From Clostridiaceae bacterium DTU059 (GTDB taxonomy: Bacteria > Bacillota > Clostridia > DSM-8532), in assembly GCA_001512555.1 (NCBI GenBank), contig LFSK01000160.1, forward strand, positions 12,627 through 63,869: 51,243 bases of DNA, read 5' to 3'. The position numbers and the translations under genes were made by a program. The notes below the pieces were generated by a model. That model worked only from the letters and a program-made list of their open reading frames with translations, was not told the origin of the DNA and ran no database searches. Below, piece after piece: positions 34,746 to 42,630 of the stretch. Each line of letters opens with the position of its first letter. Position 1 is the stretch's first letter.

Positions 34746-35408
34746 ATGTTTGAAAAGAGGATTAACATATTTGTGGGCCATTATGGCAGCGGAAAATCCG
34801 AGATAGCTGTCAATGCAGCCTTTAACATAAGGCAGGAAAGGGAAAATGTTGTACTGGCTGATATGGATATCGTAAACCCCTTCTTCAGAAGCCTTGACGC
34901 CAAAAAGATGCTGGAATCCATGGGGATTGGCGTTCTGGCTCCGCTCTTTGCCAATACCAACGTGGATGTTCCCGCTCTTATTCCTGAGATAGCAGCGGCT
35001 ATAAAGAACCGGGAGAACAACGTTATTCTGGACGTGGGCGGTGATGATGACGGCGCAAGGGTTTTGGGGCGCTACCACAAGGATATTTTAGACGGCGAAT
35101 ATGACCTGTTCTTTGTCATAAACAGGGCAAGACCCCTGACAGGAGATCTTGAGGACACCCTGCAATATATGGAAGCCATTCAGGAAGCATCCCGGCTGAA
35201 GGTGACAAGGCTCATCAGTAATACCCACTATTTAGACCAAACATCCCCGGAGGATGTGGCATATGGTCTTGACCTGAGCCGCCAGGTGTCTGAAAAAACC
35301 GGTGTTCCCATCGCCGCTGTCTGTGTCATGGAGGGAATGGAGCATCTGGCCAAAGATTTGGGCGCCCCTCTATTTGTTTTGAGAAAGAACATAAAGCTGC
35401 CGTTTTGA
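34746..35408 (+). CDS. ParA/MinD-like P-loop ATPase
   Basis: 220 aa. P-loop GHYGSGKSEIAVNAAF near the start, a switch region VLADMDIVNPFFRS, and the Walker B-like ILDVGGDDDGARVLG. It belongs to SIMIBI-class ATPases, but lacks the deviant KGGxGKS of partition proteins, so an accessory role in cofactor or Fe-S enzyme maturation is possible. In some Clostridia such a gene directly precedes a ferredoxin-type 2-oxoacid oxidoreductase operon; here that operon starts 11.8 kb away. It begins 4 bp after the fumarase-type gene. Confidence 0.72.
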   Translation: MFEKRINIFVGHYGSGKSEIAVNAAFNIRQERENVVLADMDIVNPFFRSLDAKKMLESMGIGVLAPLFANTNVDVPALIPEIAAAIKNRENNVILDVGGDDDGARVLGRYHKDILDGEYDLFFVINRARPLTGDLEDTLQYMEAIQEASRLKVTRLISNTHYLDQTSPEDVAYGLDLSRQVSEKTGVPIAAVCVMEGMEHLAKDLGAPLFVLRKNIKLPF

Positions 35409-35438
35409 CGCTGATGGGAAAGGGGAAGGAGGCATATT

Positions 35439-35795
35439 ATGCTATTCGTATGTTATCCGAAATGCACAACTTGCCAGAAGGCCAAGAAGTGGCTGGAGGA
35501 AAAAGGCGTAACCTTTGAAGAGAGGCATATCAAAGAGAAAAATCCTTCTATAGAGGAAATAAAGGATTGGCATAAAAGGAGCGGTCTGCCGCTAAAGAAG
35601 TTCTTTAATACCAGTGGGCTCCTATACAGGGAACTGAAACTGAAGGAAAAGCTTCCTAACATGAGCGAGGAAGAGCAATATGAGATACTGGCATCGGATG
35701 GTATGATTGTGAAGCGTCCGATTCTCATAGGTGATGGTTTTGCACTTGTAGGATTTAATGAAGCCCGTTGGAAAACTGCACTCGGCCTAGAATAA
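35439..35795 (+). CDS. ArsC/Spx-fold thioredoxin-like protein
   Basis: 118 aa. N-terminal CTTCQKAKKWLEEKGV supplies a Cys-x-x-Cys (residues 9 and 12), then YLFEERHIKE-like and SGLPLKKFFNTSGLLYRELKLKEK, and the cis-Pro region IVKRPILIGDGFALVGFNEARW. This is the arsenate reductase/Spx/YffB family; the Arg next to cis-Pro is typical. Spx of Bacillus binds RNA polymerase, whereas YffB-like members have no proven arsenate activity. Nothing in the neighbourhood relates to arsenic. Family is certain; role is not. Confidence 0.85.
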   Translation: MLFVCYPKCTTCQKAKKWLEEKGVTFEERHIKEKNPSIEEIKDWHKRSGLPLKKFFNTSGLLYRELKLKEKLPNMSEEEQYEILASDGMIVKRPILIGDGFALVGFNEARWKTALGLE

Positions 35796-35856
35796 CTTAC
35801 CTTCATCAAGGCGAGGTTTTGCTGACAGATGCAACCGTTTTAAGGAGGAAGCGAAA

Positions 35857-36411
35857 ATGATATTGGAAACAGAAAGGCTGATCCTGCGTCCATGGAACGA
35901 ATCAGACGCCGAAAGCTTATATGAATATGCGAAGGATCCCCGTGTTGGGCCCATCGCCGGATGGCCGCCGCACAAGAGTGTGGAAGAAAGCCTTGATGTG
36001 ATAAAAAACGCGTTCAACGGTCCTGAGTGCTATGCAGTATGCCTCAAAACAGATAATGTTGCTATTGGCTGCATTGAACTTAAGCTGAAGGGCAGAACGA
36101 ATATGACCGACAGGGATGACGAATGCGAGCTGGGCTATTGGATTGGTGTACCATTCTGGGGTAGAGGATATATACCTGAGGCGGTAAGGGAAATCCTTCG
36201 ACATGGATTCGAAGATCTCGGGATGACCACCATCTGGTGCGGCTATTATGACGGTAATGAAAAATCTAAGCGGGTTCAGGAAAAGAGCGGGTTTAACTAT
36301 CACCATACCTGCCATGATGTTCCGGTGCCGTTGTTGAGAGAAACACGGATAGGGCATACAAGCTTTCTCACAAAGGAACAATGGCAATCAGGGCTTATAA
36401 GGAATGATTAA
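35857..36411 (+). CDS. GNAT-family N-acetyltransferase (RimJ/RimL-like)
   Basis: 184 aa. Begins ILETERLILRPWNESDAESLYEY and has ELGYWIGVPFWGRGYIPEAV, the acetyl-CoA binding motif, then KRVQEKSGFNYHHT near the end. Such enzymes acetylate ribosomal-protein N-termini or small amines. TTAAGGAGG precedes ATG 35857. Its stop codon lies inside the first copy of the hairpin repeat. Confidence 0.87.
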   Translation: MILETERLILRPWNESDAESLYEYAKDPRVGPIAGWPPHKSVEESLDVIKNAFNGPECYAVCLKTDNVAIGCIELKLKGRTNMTDRDDECELGYWIGVPFWGRGYIPEAVREILRHGFEDLGMTTIWCGYYDGNEKSKRVQEKSGFNYHHTCHDVPVPLLRETRIGHTSFLTKEQWQSGLIRND

Positions 36412-36497
36412 AAACAAAAGCTGCGGTTCCCATGTCTGATAACGCGGACATGAGAGCCGCATCTATGCCTATAAGACTTTATACAATTAATGCCTAA
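36402..36497. repeat. Hairpin repeat, copy 1
   Basis: About 95 bp sharing GAATGATTAAAA, the core TGCGGTTCCCATGTCTGA, GAGCCGCATC and ATAAGACTTTATACAATTAA with copy 2 at 39970-40063. It folds into two stacked stems (outer GCTGCGGTTC/GAGCCGCATC, inner CATGTCTG/CGGACATG). Read on the minus strand the hairpin is followed by TTTTGTTTTT, like a terminator, although no minus-strand gene is upstream of it. Confidence 0.8.
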
Positions 36498-36508
36498 TAT
36501 ATAGTATA

Positions 36509-36537
36509 CATACTGCGCCCTCAGAATTGTGTATAAT
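36509..36537 (+). promoter_or_regulatory. Possible promoter of the Na/Pi cotransporter gene
   Basis: TATAAT (36532-36537) lies 79 bp before ATG 36616. The -35 region (around 36509-36514) is poor, so the -10 may rely on an activator. Confidence 0.4.
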
Positions 36538-36615
36538 GGACATGGTCCATGGAGTAGCATGGAGCGCAATACAAGATGAAGCAAGATACGGATACCAGAT
36601 TAAGGGAGAAATACT

Positions 36616-38352
36616 ATGGATATTGTAATGGACTTACTTCTTATGCTGGGCGGAGTCGCTGTATTCATGTTCGGTATGAAACAGATGAGCTCCGGTCTTG
36701 AGCGAAGTGCGGGATCGAGAATACGCAACCTTTTTAAGAGACTGGACAAAAACAGGGTAGTAAATTACGGAACCGGAATTGTGGCTACTGGCCTTGTACA
36801 GTCTTCTTCAGCCACTTCGATCATGACAGTCGGACTTGCCCATGCAAACATCGTAACGGTCAAGCAGGGTTCAGGTTTTATCCTGGGCGCAAAAGTGGGC
36901 ACCACCCTTACAGCATTTCTGTTTGCCCTTTCAGGAATCAGCAAAGGAAGTTTTGACATCAGCTATGTTTTTGCTTCGCTCGCGTTCGTCGGTGTAATCA
37001 TCATTTTCTCCACCACCAACGAAACCCTTAATAAGATCGCGCCGTTTTTAATCGGCTTTGGCATGCTGTTTGTAGGGATGGAAGTGATGGAAAGTGCAAT
37101 CGGAGGTGCGGATTCGACCCTGAGTATCCAGCTCACCAAACTGTTCAAGTATGATATAATGCAAAACCCCATCCTGCTGGTGATACTGGGTATCCTGTTT
37201 ACAGGCATAATACAGTCATCCACGGCGGCAACCGGTGTATTCATCGCCTTATTAGGCACGGGAGTAATCCAGAATACAGATCAGGCATTTTTCCTGGTGA
37301 TGGGAGCAAATATCGGAACCTGCACCGACGGCATTATGGCTTCACTCACCACCAACGCCAACGGAAAACGCATTGCGCTGTTCCATGTTATTACCAGCGT
37401 AATCGGCGCAGTATCATTTTCGATCATCCTGGTTCTTTTCAGGGCACCCATAGTAGGTATATTTGAAAGCATGTTCCCCGGAAAACCCCAGTTCAGTCTG
37501 GCAACCTATAACCTGGCATATAACACTATTTACACCTTGATATTGCTTATGCTTATCGATCCGTTGGTTGCTCTTGTAACAAGGCTGGTGAAGGACAAGC
37601 AGGAGGAACTGGAAGAGGTGTCGTATATCGACGAGCGTTTCCTTCAGACCCCTGCGGTTGCCATTGAACAGGCATTGAAGGAATTGTACGATATGACCAT
37701 TCTTGCTAAGGAGAACCTTGATCGTGCCTTTAATTCCCTGCTCATCGGGGATACCAGTGACAGGAACAGGATAGATGAGGTTGAGCACCGTATCGATACC
37801 CTTACAGGCAAGCTTACAAGCTTTTTCATCAAAATCTCATCAGTGACCAAACTTCCTGAAGATGAAAAACTGATTGGCGGGCTTCATCATGTAACCAACG
37901 ATATAGAGCGTCTGGGCGACTATGCTGTTCTTTTGGCGAAAGAAACCAAGTACATGAAAAAGAATGAGGTTGCATTTGTAGACCAGACCAGGGAAGAGCT
38001 TAGCCGGATATATGCACTCATATCCGAAATGTTTGAACTTGGTTTTGACGCGTTTAAAAATCGCAGAACCAGGTATTTGAGATCAATTGCAAATATTCAA
38101 AAGGAAATCAAGAAACTGATAAAATCCACGCGTGACGAGAATGTAGTGCGCTTAAGCTCCGGGATGTACCCTGTTGAGGTATCGAAAAGCATTTATTCGG
38201 TCCTGTTCTCACTGCAAAGGATTGCGGACCACATCGTGAACATTGCTTTCTCAATCAAATCTACCACCGGGAGTAAATCAGAAGCATTCCAGGTCATCGA
38301 GAAGGAAATGCAGAGAAAGGAAAAGGCATTATCAGCAGGCCGGTTATTCTGA
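36616..38352 (+). CDS. Na/Pi cotransporter family protein with PhoU-like domain
   Basis: 578 aa. The N-terminal ~330 residues hold 8-9 membrane helices with two inverted QSS repeats, VATGLVQSSSATSIMTVGLA and TGIIQSSTAATGVFIALLG, which mark the NptA/SLC34-type fold. The C-terminal ~230 residues are helical and PhoU-like (VEHRIDTLTGKLTSFFIKIS, then HHVTNDIERLGDYAVLLAKE). It likely imports or moves phosphate with sodium; PhoU-like parts regulate such transport. AAGGGAGAA precedes the ATG. Confidence 0.92.
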   Translation: MDIVMDLLLMLGGVAVFMFGMKQMSSGLERSAGSRIRNLFKRLDKNRVVNYGTGIVATGLVQSSSATSIMTVGLAHANIVTVKQGSGFILGAKVGTTLTAFLFALSGISKGSFDISYVFASLAFVGVIIIFSTTNETLNKIAPFLIGFGMLFVGMEVMESAIGGADSTLSIQLTKLFKYDIMQNPILLVILGILFTGIIQSSTAATGVFIALLGTGVIQNTDQAFFLVMGANIGTCTDGIMASLTTNANGKRIALFHVITSVIGAVSFSIILVLFRAPIVGIFESMFPGKPQFSLATYNLAYNTIYTLILLMLIDPLVALVTRLVKDKQEELEEVSYIDERFLQTPAVAIEQALKELYDMTILAKENLDRAFNSLLIGDTSDRNRIDEVEHRIDTLTGKLTSFFIKISSVTKLPEDEKLIGGLHHVTNDIERLGDYAVLLAKETKYMKKNEVAFVDQTREELSRIYALISEMFELGFDAFKNRRTRYLRSIANIQKEIKKLIKSTRDENVVRLSSGMYPVEVSKSIYSVLFSLQRIADHIVNIAFSIKSTTGSKSEAFQVIEKEMQRKEKALSAGRLF

Positions 38353-38383
38353 TTAGCCGTCCCACTGCCGCTTCAAGTCCATT

Positions 38384-38418
38384 TTCAGGCTGTTTTAATA
38401 TCATTAATTCAGCCTGAA
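38384..38418. terminator. Inverted repeat between two convergent genes
   Basis: TTCAGGCTG (38384-38392) and CAGCCTGAA (38410-38418) lie between the ends of the Na/Pi gene (38352) and the J-domain gene (38463). The 9-bp stem has a 17-nt loop and no clear T run on either side, so termination by it is possible but unproven. Confidence 0.45.
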
Positions 38419-38462
38419 GCAGGACATGGGCAGAATTTATTATGAAGCTCCTTAACCTTTGC

Positions 38463-39770
38463 CTAAATCGCATTAAGCTTATTTTCGTATTGATTCTGCA
38501 ATATCTTGAAGGTTTCCTCATGACCTCCAACATCGGGATGATAAGCCCTGCACAGAGCTTTATATCTTCTCTTTATATCCTCTTCAGTTAAGCAGCCTGA
38601 AAAGAAATCAAAAGAATGATTATTGTCCCCGACTGCGGAAGAAGCATTTTGACTTATAATCCGGAGAGTCTCCTTATTTATCTCTTTGGAAAGCTGAATT
38701 GCTTTTTCTATCTGCGGTATGAACACTCTTTTGAAAACTTCAGCATCAATGCCCGATTCATAGGCTGACATCTGCTCCGTCAAGATATTTATAAGGTTTA
38801 TATATTCATGGAATTTCTGTTCCATAACCGGATCCCGGCTTATGCTCATTGCTGCGTCAACCTGGCGATTGAGATCCCCGAGTCCATCGATCAGTTCAAC
38901 TAGGGTATCCAGGTAGTGCTGGCAGCGCTGTGTGCTTTTGCCTTCTTCAAATGAATCTTCGGACTGTTTCAGAAATGCTTCCGCATCTATTGCCCGATCT
39001 GATTTTCTCGCCAGCGATGCAGGAATAGTGCCGGAAAAATTCATACCCATCTCTTCACCCAGTTCCTTCCACTCCATGCCGAGCGAGATCAAGATGGCAA
39101 TGATACCAAGGACAGTAACCGCAAAATACAACACCGCGAAGACAGCGTCTATTTGAGGAATGCTCTTCAGGTACTCAAACGGGCTCATCCCGTATACTCT
39201 ATCCATCTCGTCATAGGTGAAGAGTATGGCGTAGACCACAAAACCTGCGCTGGCCGCTATGGACAGGGGTACGGAGCGGGTAAGAAGCTTTATGGTTATG
39301 AAATTCACAAATCGAAGCAGATGCCATCCCACGCATGCCAAAGCAGGGAGCTTTGTCGTGGATTTATCTTTCAAATTGTCATAGTCGCTTTCACACACAT
39401 CATAGAGATATGACCAGCCCTTGTAGAGATACATAAATATGTACTCGAATACTGCCATTAAAGCCGCGATAATTGTCTTGGTTATTGCGGCCGCAAGGCT
39501 TCCCACCAGGTATATAAGCACAAATACGATGCTGAAGATTGTAAAGAGTGAAATGATCAGGAGAAAAAATATGTTTTGAAAGAATTTGCCCGGATCTTGG
39601 ATTAATGCCTTCAGTATAACCAGTCCGATGACTGCTGCACCTACACCTACAAAAACGAGAAATTTTTCGAGTGCCTGGCGAACCAGCTTAGCTGCCAGCG
39701 CGACAACAAACAAAGGAAATGCTAAAAGAGATAAAATGTTAACTTTAATTACTTTCAAAACGGCTATCAT
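38463..39770 (-). CDS. Integral membrane protein with C-terminal J domain
   Basis: 435 aa from ATG 39770, with AAGGGA upstream; ATG 39788 is an alternative. The first ~235 residues hold at least six hydrophobic segments (about 10-30, 38-55, 65-90, 95-118, 168-185 and 208-232). A helical middle follows, and a J domain at the extreme C-terminus has HPD at 411-413 (YKALCRAYHPDVGGHEETF). The J domain would recruit DnaK to the membrane. The usual Gly/Phe and zinc-finger parts of DnaJ are absent and the J domain is C-terminal and short, an uncommon order. The gene lies within the repeat-bracketed segment. Confidence 0.8.
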   Translation of the reverse strand: MIAVLKVIKVNILSLLAFPLFVVALAAKLVRQALEKFLVFVGVGAAVIGLVILKALIQDPGKFFQNIFFLLIISLFTIFSIVFVLIYLVGSLAAAITKTIIAALMAVFEYIFMYLYKGWSYLYDVCESDYDNLKDKSTTKLPALACVGWHLLRFVNFITIKLLTRSVPLSIAASAGFVVYAILFTYDEMDRVYGMSPFEYLKSIPQIDAVFAVLYFAVTVLGIIAILISLGMEWKELGEEMGMNFSGTIPASLARKSDRAIDAEAFLKQSEDSFEEGKSTQRCQHYLDTLVELIDGLGDLNRQVDAAMSISRDPVMEQKFHEYINLINILTEQMSAYESGIDAEVFKRVFIPQIEKAIQLSKEINKETLRIISQNASSAVGDNNHSFDFFSGCLTEEDIKRRYKALCRAYHPDVGGHEETFKILQNQYENKLNAI

Positions 39771-39969
39771 TTTAAAATCCCTTATCATTCAAGTTTTTCG
39801 AATTTAAAAGAGAATACAGACTTATGGGGCAGTACCTTTTCTGCCAGTAACCTTACATAACCATCCAGTTAATTGCTTATTTTAACAAAAGAGCAAATGG
39901 ATGTCCATATAGTAGAAAAAATAAGCTGCAGGATAATTTCGCTGTCTAGTACGCTCTCTTTCTGAAAAA

Positions 39970-40063
39970 GAATGATTAAAAGACAAGAGATGCGGTTCCC
40001 ATGTCTGACAACGCAGATATGAGAACCGCATCTTATAAGACTTTATACAATTAAAGCTTAATA
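39970..40063. repeat. Hairpin repeat, copy 2 (terminator of the beta-xylosidase gene)
   Basis: Second copy of the ~95-bp repeat. Outer stem GATGCGGTTC/GAACCGCATC and inner stem CATGTCTG/CAGATATG. The changes against copy 1 keep pairing (G-T wobbles), which supports selection on structure. On the minus strand it follows the GH120 stop codon at once, with CTTGTCTTTTAATC after the stem, so it probably terminates that gene. The remaining 39771-39969 has no gene I can support. Confidence 0.8.
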
Positions 40064-42039
40064 CTATCAGAAGGTGATGCGAAGGGACCCGGGATAACAT
40101 GGACGCCACGGTGATTTCCGAAGTAGTCCGAGTCAAAGCGTATCGGTGTTCCGTCCACATCCTCAAAATACTGTTCCGGTTCGAATGCTTTGCCGAGGGT
40201 TTCGGTGTTAACCATCCGGGAGCTGAAATCCTTGAGGTGATCAAATATATTAGTGTTCAGATAATAATGACCGTCCTTTTCTACAAGTTCAACCTTAATC
40301 TCATGTTCGCTGTCAACCGACAGGCCGTTTACTTCTTTTTTCCAGGGTTTAGCACCGTTTAGATACACATTTCCTTCACTCCAGATTGGCAGATGACCAA
40401 AATGAGCATCCTCCAAAGCCATCATATTAGGACGCTGTGTAAAATCAAACTGCGAAATCCATTCATCATAGGTCGGGTACTCATCGAAAACATGCGTTCC
40501 AACAAGCCTGTTTTCCGAAATTGCCTCTTGCGGATCCTGATCATTATAAGTGACATAGTCTTCAGATGGCCATTTCTGTACAAATACATTGTTGTAGAAA
40601 CGGTTGTCCCCATGAAGGATGGTCATAAAGCCCATTACTTCGGTACGGTGCGGTATGTGGTAAGGCGTATAACGCCAGTGGGTACCGTCGCCAACACTGG
40701 TAAAGGCACCACAGATAAGGTTGTGGACCAAAGCAACACCTTGTGTCGCAAAGCGAAGGCTGACGTCTGAGAGAAGGATATTGTTATCGATTAGTGTAGG
40801 CCCATGACTGACCTCAACAAATAAATCCTGAGACATCATGCTTCCGGGAAGATTCTTGGCATATGGCGGCCGTTGGTTGTCATGAAGCAGGTTCTGAGTA
40901 ATACGTGTACCCTGAGCTTCCCAGTCACACCAGATCCCCATAGTACAATGGTGGATATGATTCCGGCGTATGATCACATCGATGGCTGCATGCAATTTGA
41001 TTCCGGAAACTTCTGCTCCGCCGAGTTCCATCATATTGTTGATATGGTGGATATGATTGTCTTCGATAATACTGAAGACACCACCCATCCGGCCGATAAT
41101 GCCACCCTGTTCACAATGGTGGATGTTGCAGCGGCGTACGATATGACTGCCTATTTTTTCTTTCATCCAACCGTGATACTGACCGCGGCATATTGCATCC
41201 CGCTCCATTTGGGTAGGACTTTTTACATGCTTATTTGTAAAGTAATGCTCGTTTTCAGGATCAAGATATTTTCCAAGAGAAATGCCGGCGCACTTGCTGT
41301 TTGAAATCTCGCAATCTTCAATTATCCAGCCCTTGCTCCAGTGAGGGCCGATCATGCCATCCTGAAAAGCTGCAGGTGGTGCCCAGGTGGTGGCAGCCTT
41401 ATCGATCTTGAATCCTCTGACCGTTATATAACCGACGCCTGTTTTTGAAGGCATAAAGCATCTGCGTCGTACATTGAATTCTACATTTTCCTTATTTGGA
41501 TCAAGACCTTGGAAATTGGCATAGATAATTGTTTCATCGGCCTGTGTGTCCTGCTCGGTATACCACTTATAGACAGAGTCTTCCGGTACCCAACTGTACT
41601 CATAAACTTCGCCTTTGATACATTCTTCTAAAGTCGTGGCTTCATACATCGCCTTGTCATTTAAATATACACAGCCGGTATGTTTGTTTGGTTCCGCGAA
41701 ATACCAGTCTCCATATACCAAAGTTGTATAAGGATTGTAATCGCCGAAAACACTGTTTGGGATCCGGCATACCCAAACGTTTTCCTTGTAATGCTTCCAG
41801 GTTTTTATCTGTTCTGCACCGGTAATCACTGCACCAAGAGGCTCTGTGCTGATATAAGTGATACGGGCATCTTCAGTACCTGGATGAACAGGGTCTACAT
41901 ATTCCCGGTAAATCCCGGGCGCCACCAACACTTCATCACCGGGAAGCGCCACCTTCGCGGCGTCATTGATACGTTTAAATGGTCTCTCCCTGGAACCGTC
42001 GCCGTCCCTTACGGCATTCACATCAACATAGTATTTCAT
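40051..42039 (-). CDS. GH120-family beta-xylosidase
   Basis: 662 aa with no signal peptide. A right-handed beta-helix enzyme; the sequence closely follows my memory of the Thermoanaerobacterium GH120 xylosidase throughout: PFKRINDAAKVALPGDEVLV, FGDYNPY near 98-104, GPHWSKGWIIEDCEIS, AEVSGIKLHAAIDV, then GIWCDWEAQGTRI and LFVEVSHGP. The nucleophile aspartate maps to Asp372 (CDWEAQG) and the acid/base glutamate to Glu409 (FVEVSHG). It releases xylose from xylo-oligosaccharides in the cytoplasm. A Pro-rich insert (PPYAKNLPG) sits between the two catalytic regions. AGGAGAATGAGGC precedes ATG 42039. Confidence 0.9.
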   Translation of the reverse strand: MKYYVDVNAVRDGDGSRERPFKRINDAAKVALPGDEVLVAPGIYREYVDPVHPGTEDARITYISTEPLGAVITGAEQIKTWKHYKENVWVCRIPNSVFGDYNPYTTLVYGDWYFAEPNKHTGCVYLNDKAMYEATTLEECIKGEVYEYSWVPEDSVYKWYTEQDTQADETIIYANFQGLDPNKENVEFNVRRRCFMPSKTGVGYITVRGFKIDKAATTWAPPAAFQDGMIGPHWSKGWIIEDCEISNSKCAGISLGKYLDPENEHYFTNKHVKSPTQMERDAICRGQYHGWMKEKIGSHIVRRCNIHHCEQGGIIGRMGGVFSIIEDNHIHHINNMMELGGAEVSGIKLHAAIDVIIRRNHIHHCTMGIWCDWEAQGTRITQNLLHDNQRPPYAKNLPGSMMSQDLFVEVSHGPTLIDNNILLSDVSLRFATQGVALVHNLICGAFTSVGDGTHWRYTPYHIPHRTEVMGFMTILHGDNRFYNNVFVQKWPSEDYVTYNDQDPQEAISENRLVGTHVFDEYPTYDEWISQFDFTQRPNMMALEDAHFGHLPIWSEGNVYLNGAKPWKKEVNGLSVDSEHEIKVELVEKDGHYYLNTNIFDHLKDFSSRMVNTETLGKAFEPEQYFEDVDGTPIRFDSDYFGNHRGVHVIPGPFASPSDSIKL

Positions 42040-42099
42040 GCCTCATTCTCCTATTTTTACATAGTTTCTTATACTATTAAGATACCACTTCCGGGTATT

Positions 42100-42118
42100 A
42101 TTTTATCAATAATAAAAT
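42100..42118. promoter_or_regulatory. Inverted repeat upstream of the beta-xylosidase gene
   Basis: ATTTTAT (42100-42106), spacer CAATA, ATAAAAT (42112-42118), about 60 bp upstream of the GH120 start on the minus strand. A possible operator; no protein can be named. Confidence 0.35.
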
Positions 42119-42167
42119 GGGTTATGGCAAGCTTTTGTCCATTGTTCTAATAAGAAATGCAGGCTAG

Positions 42168-42197
42168 TTGATAAACAGTATAAATATTGGGTAAATA
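42168..42197 (+). promoter_or_regulatory. Possible promoter of the MazG-DUF2075 operon
   Basis: TTGATA (42168-42173), 18-bp spacer, TAAATA (42192-42197), about 107 bp before ATG 42304. Both boxes deviate from consensus. Confidence 0.4.
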
Positions 42198-42303
42198 ATC
42201 CATGTAGATTTCGTAATATAAGAACATATCAGGGAAATTAAAGGAATACTTGCGAAAGATACTTTCATCTGTTGAAAAAACTAAGGAAATTGGAGGCCAG
42301 GTT

Positions 42304-42630
42304 ATGAATCAGGAATTACTACAACGAATTGACCGCTTTAATATGGATAGAGATTGGGATCAATTTCATTCTCCGGATAACCTGGCAAAATCTATTGCAA
42401 TCGAGGCAGGGGAACTGCTTGAAATTTTCCAGTGGGATTCAGAAGGTAACCCTGAGCGTGTGAAAGAAGAGTTAGCTGACGTTATGATTTTTTGCATTCA
42501 ACTAGCAATGAAATATGGGTTTGATATTGAAGAGATCATTCAAGAGAAACTTGCAATAAATGAAGTAAAATATCCTATTTCTAAAGCGAAGGGAAGCAGC
42601 AAAAAGTATACGGAGTTTGATGCTACATGA
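42304..42630 (+). CDS. MazG-like nucleotide pyrophosphohydrolase
   Basis: 108 aa from ATG 42304, with GGAGG upstream. Short all-alpha NTP pyrophosphatase fold with the metal-binding pattern E34-x-x-E37 (IAIEAGELLEIFQW) and E56-x-x-D59 (RVKEELADVMIFC). MazG-like enzymes hydrolyse NTPs or dNTPs to monophosphates. The last codon overlaps the next gene by 4 bp (ATGA), so the two are translationally coupled and probably act together. In the AT-rich defence-type island. Confidence 0.88.
   Translation: MNQELLQRIDRFNMDRDWDQFHSPDNLAKSIAIEAGELLEIFQWDSEGNPERVKEELADVMIFCIQLAMKYGFDIEEIIQEKLAINEVKYPISKAKGSSKKYTEFDAT

Noticed and set aside
36616-38352. PhoU-like part as a separate phosphate regulator
   Set aside because: It is continuous with the membrane domain in one reading frame, the usual fused layout of this family.
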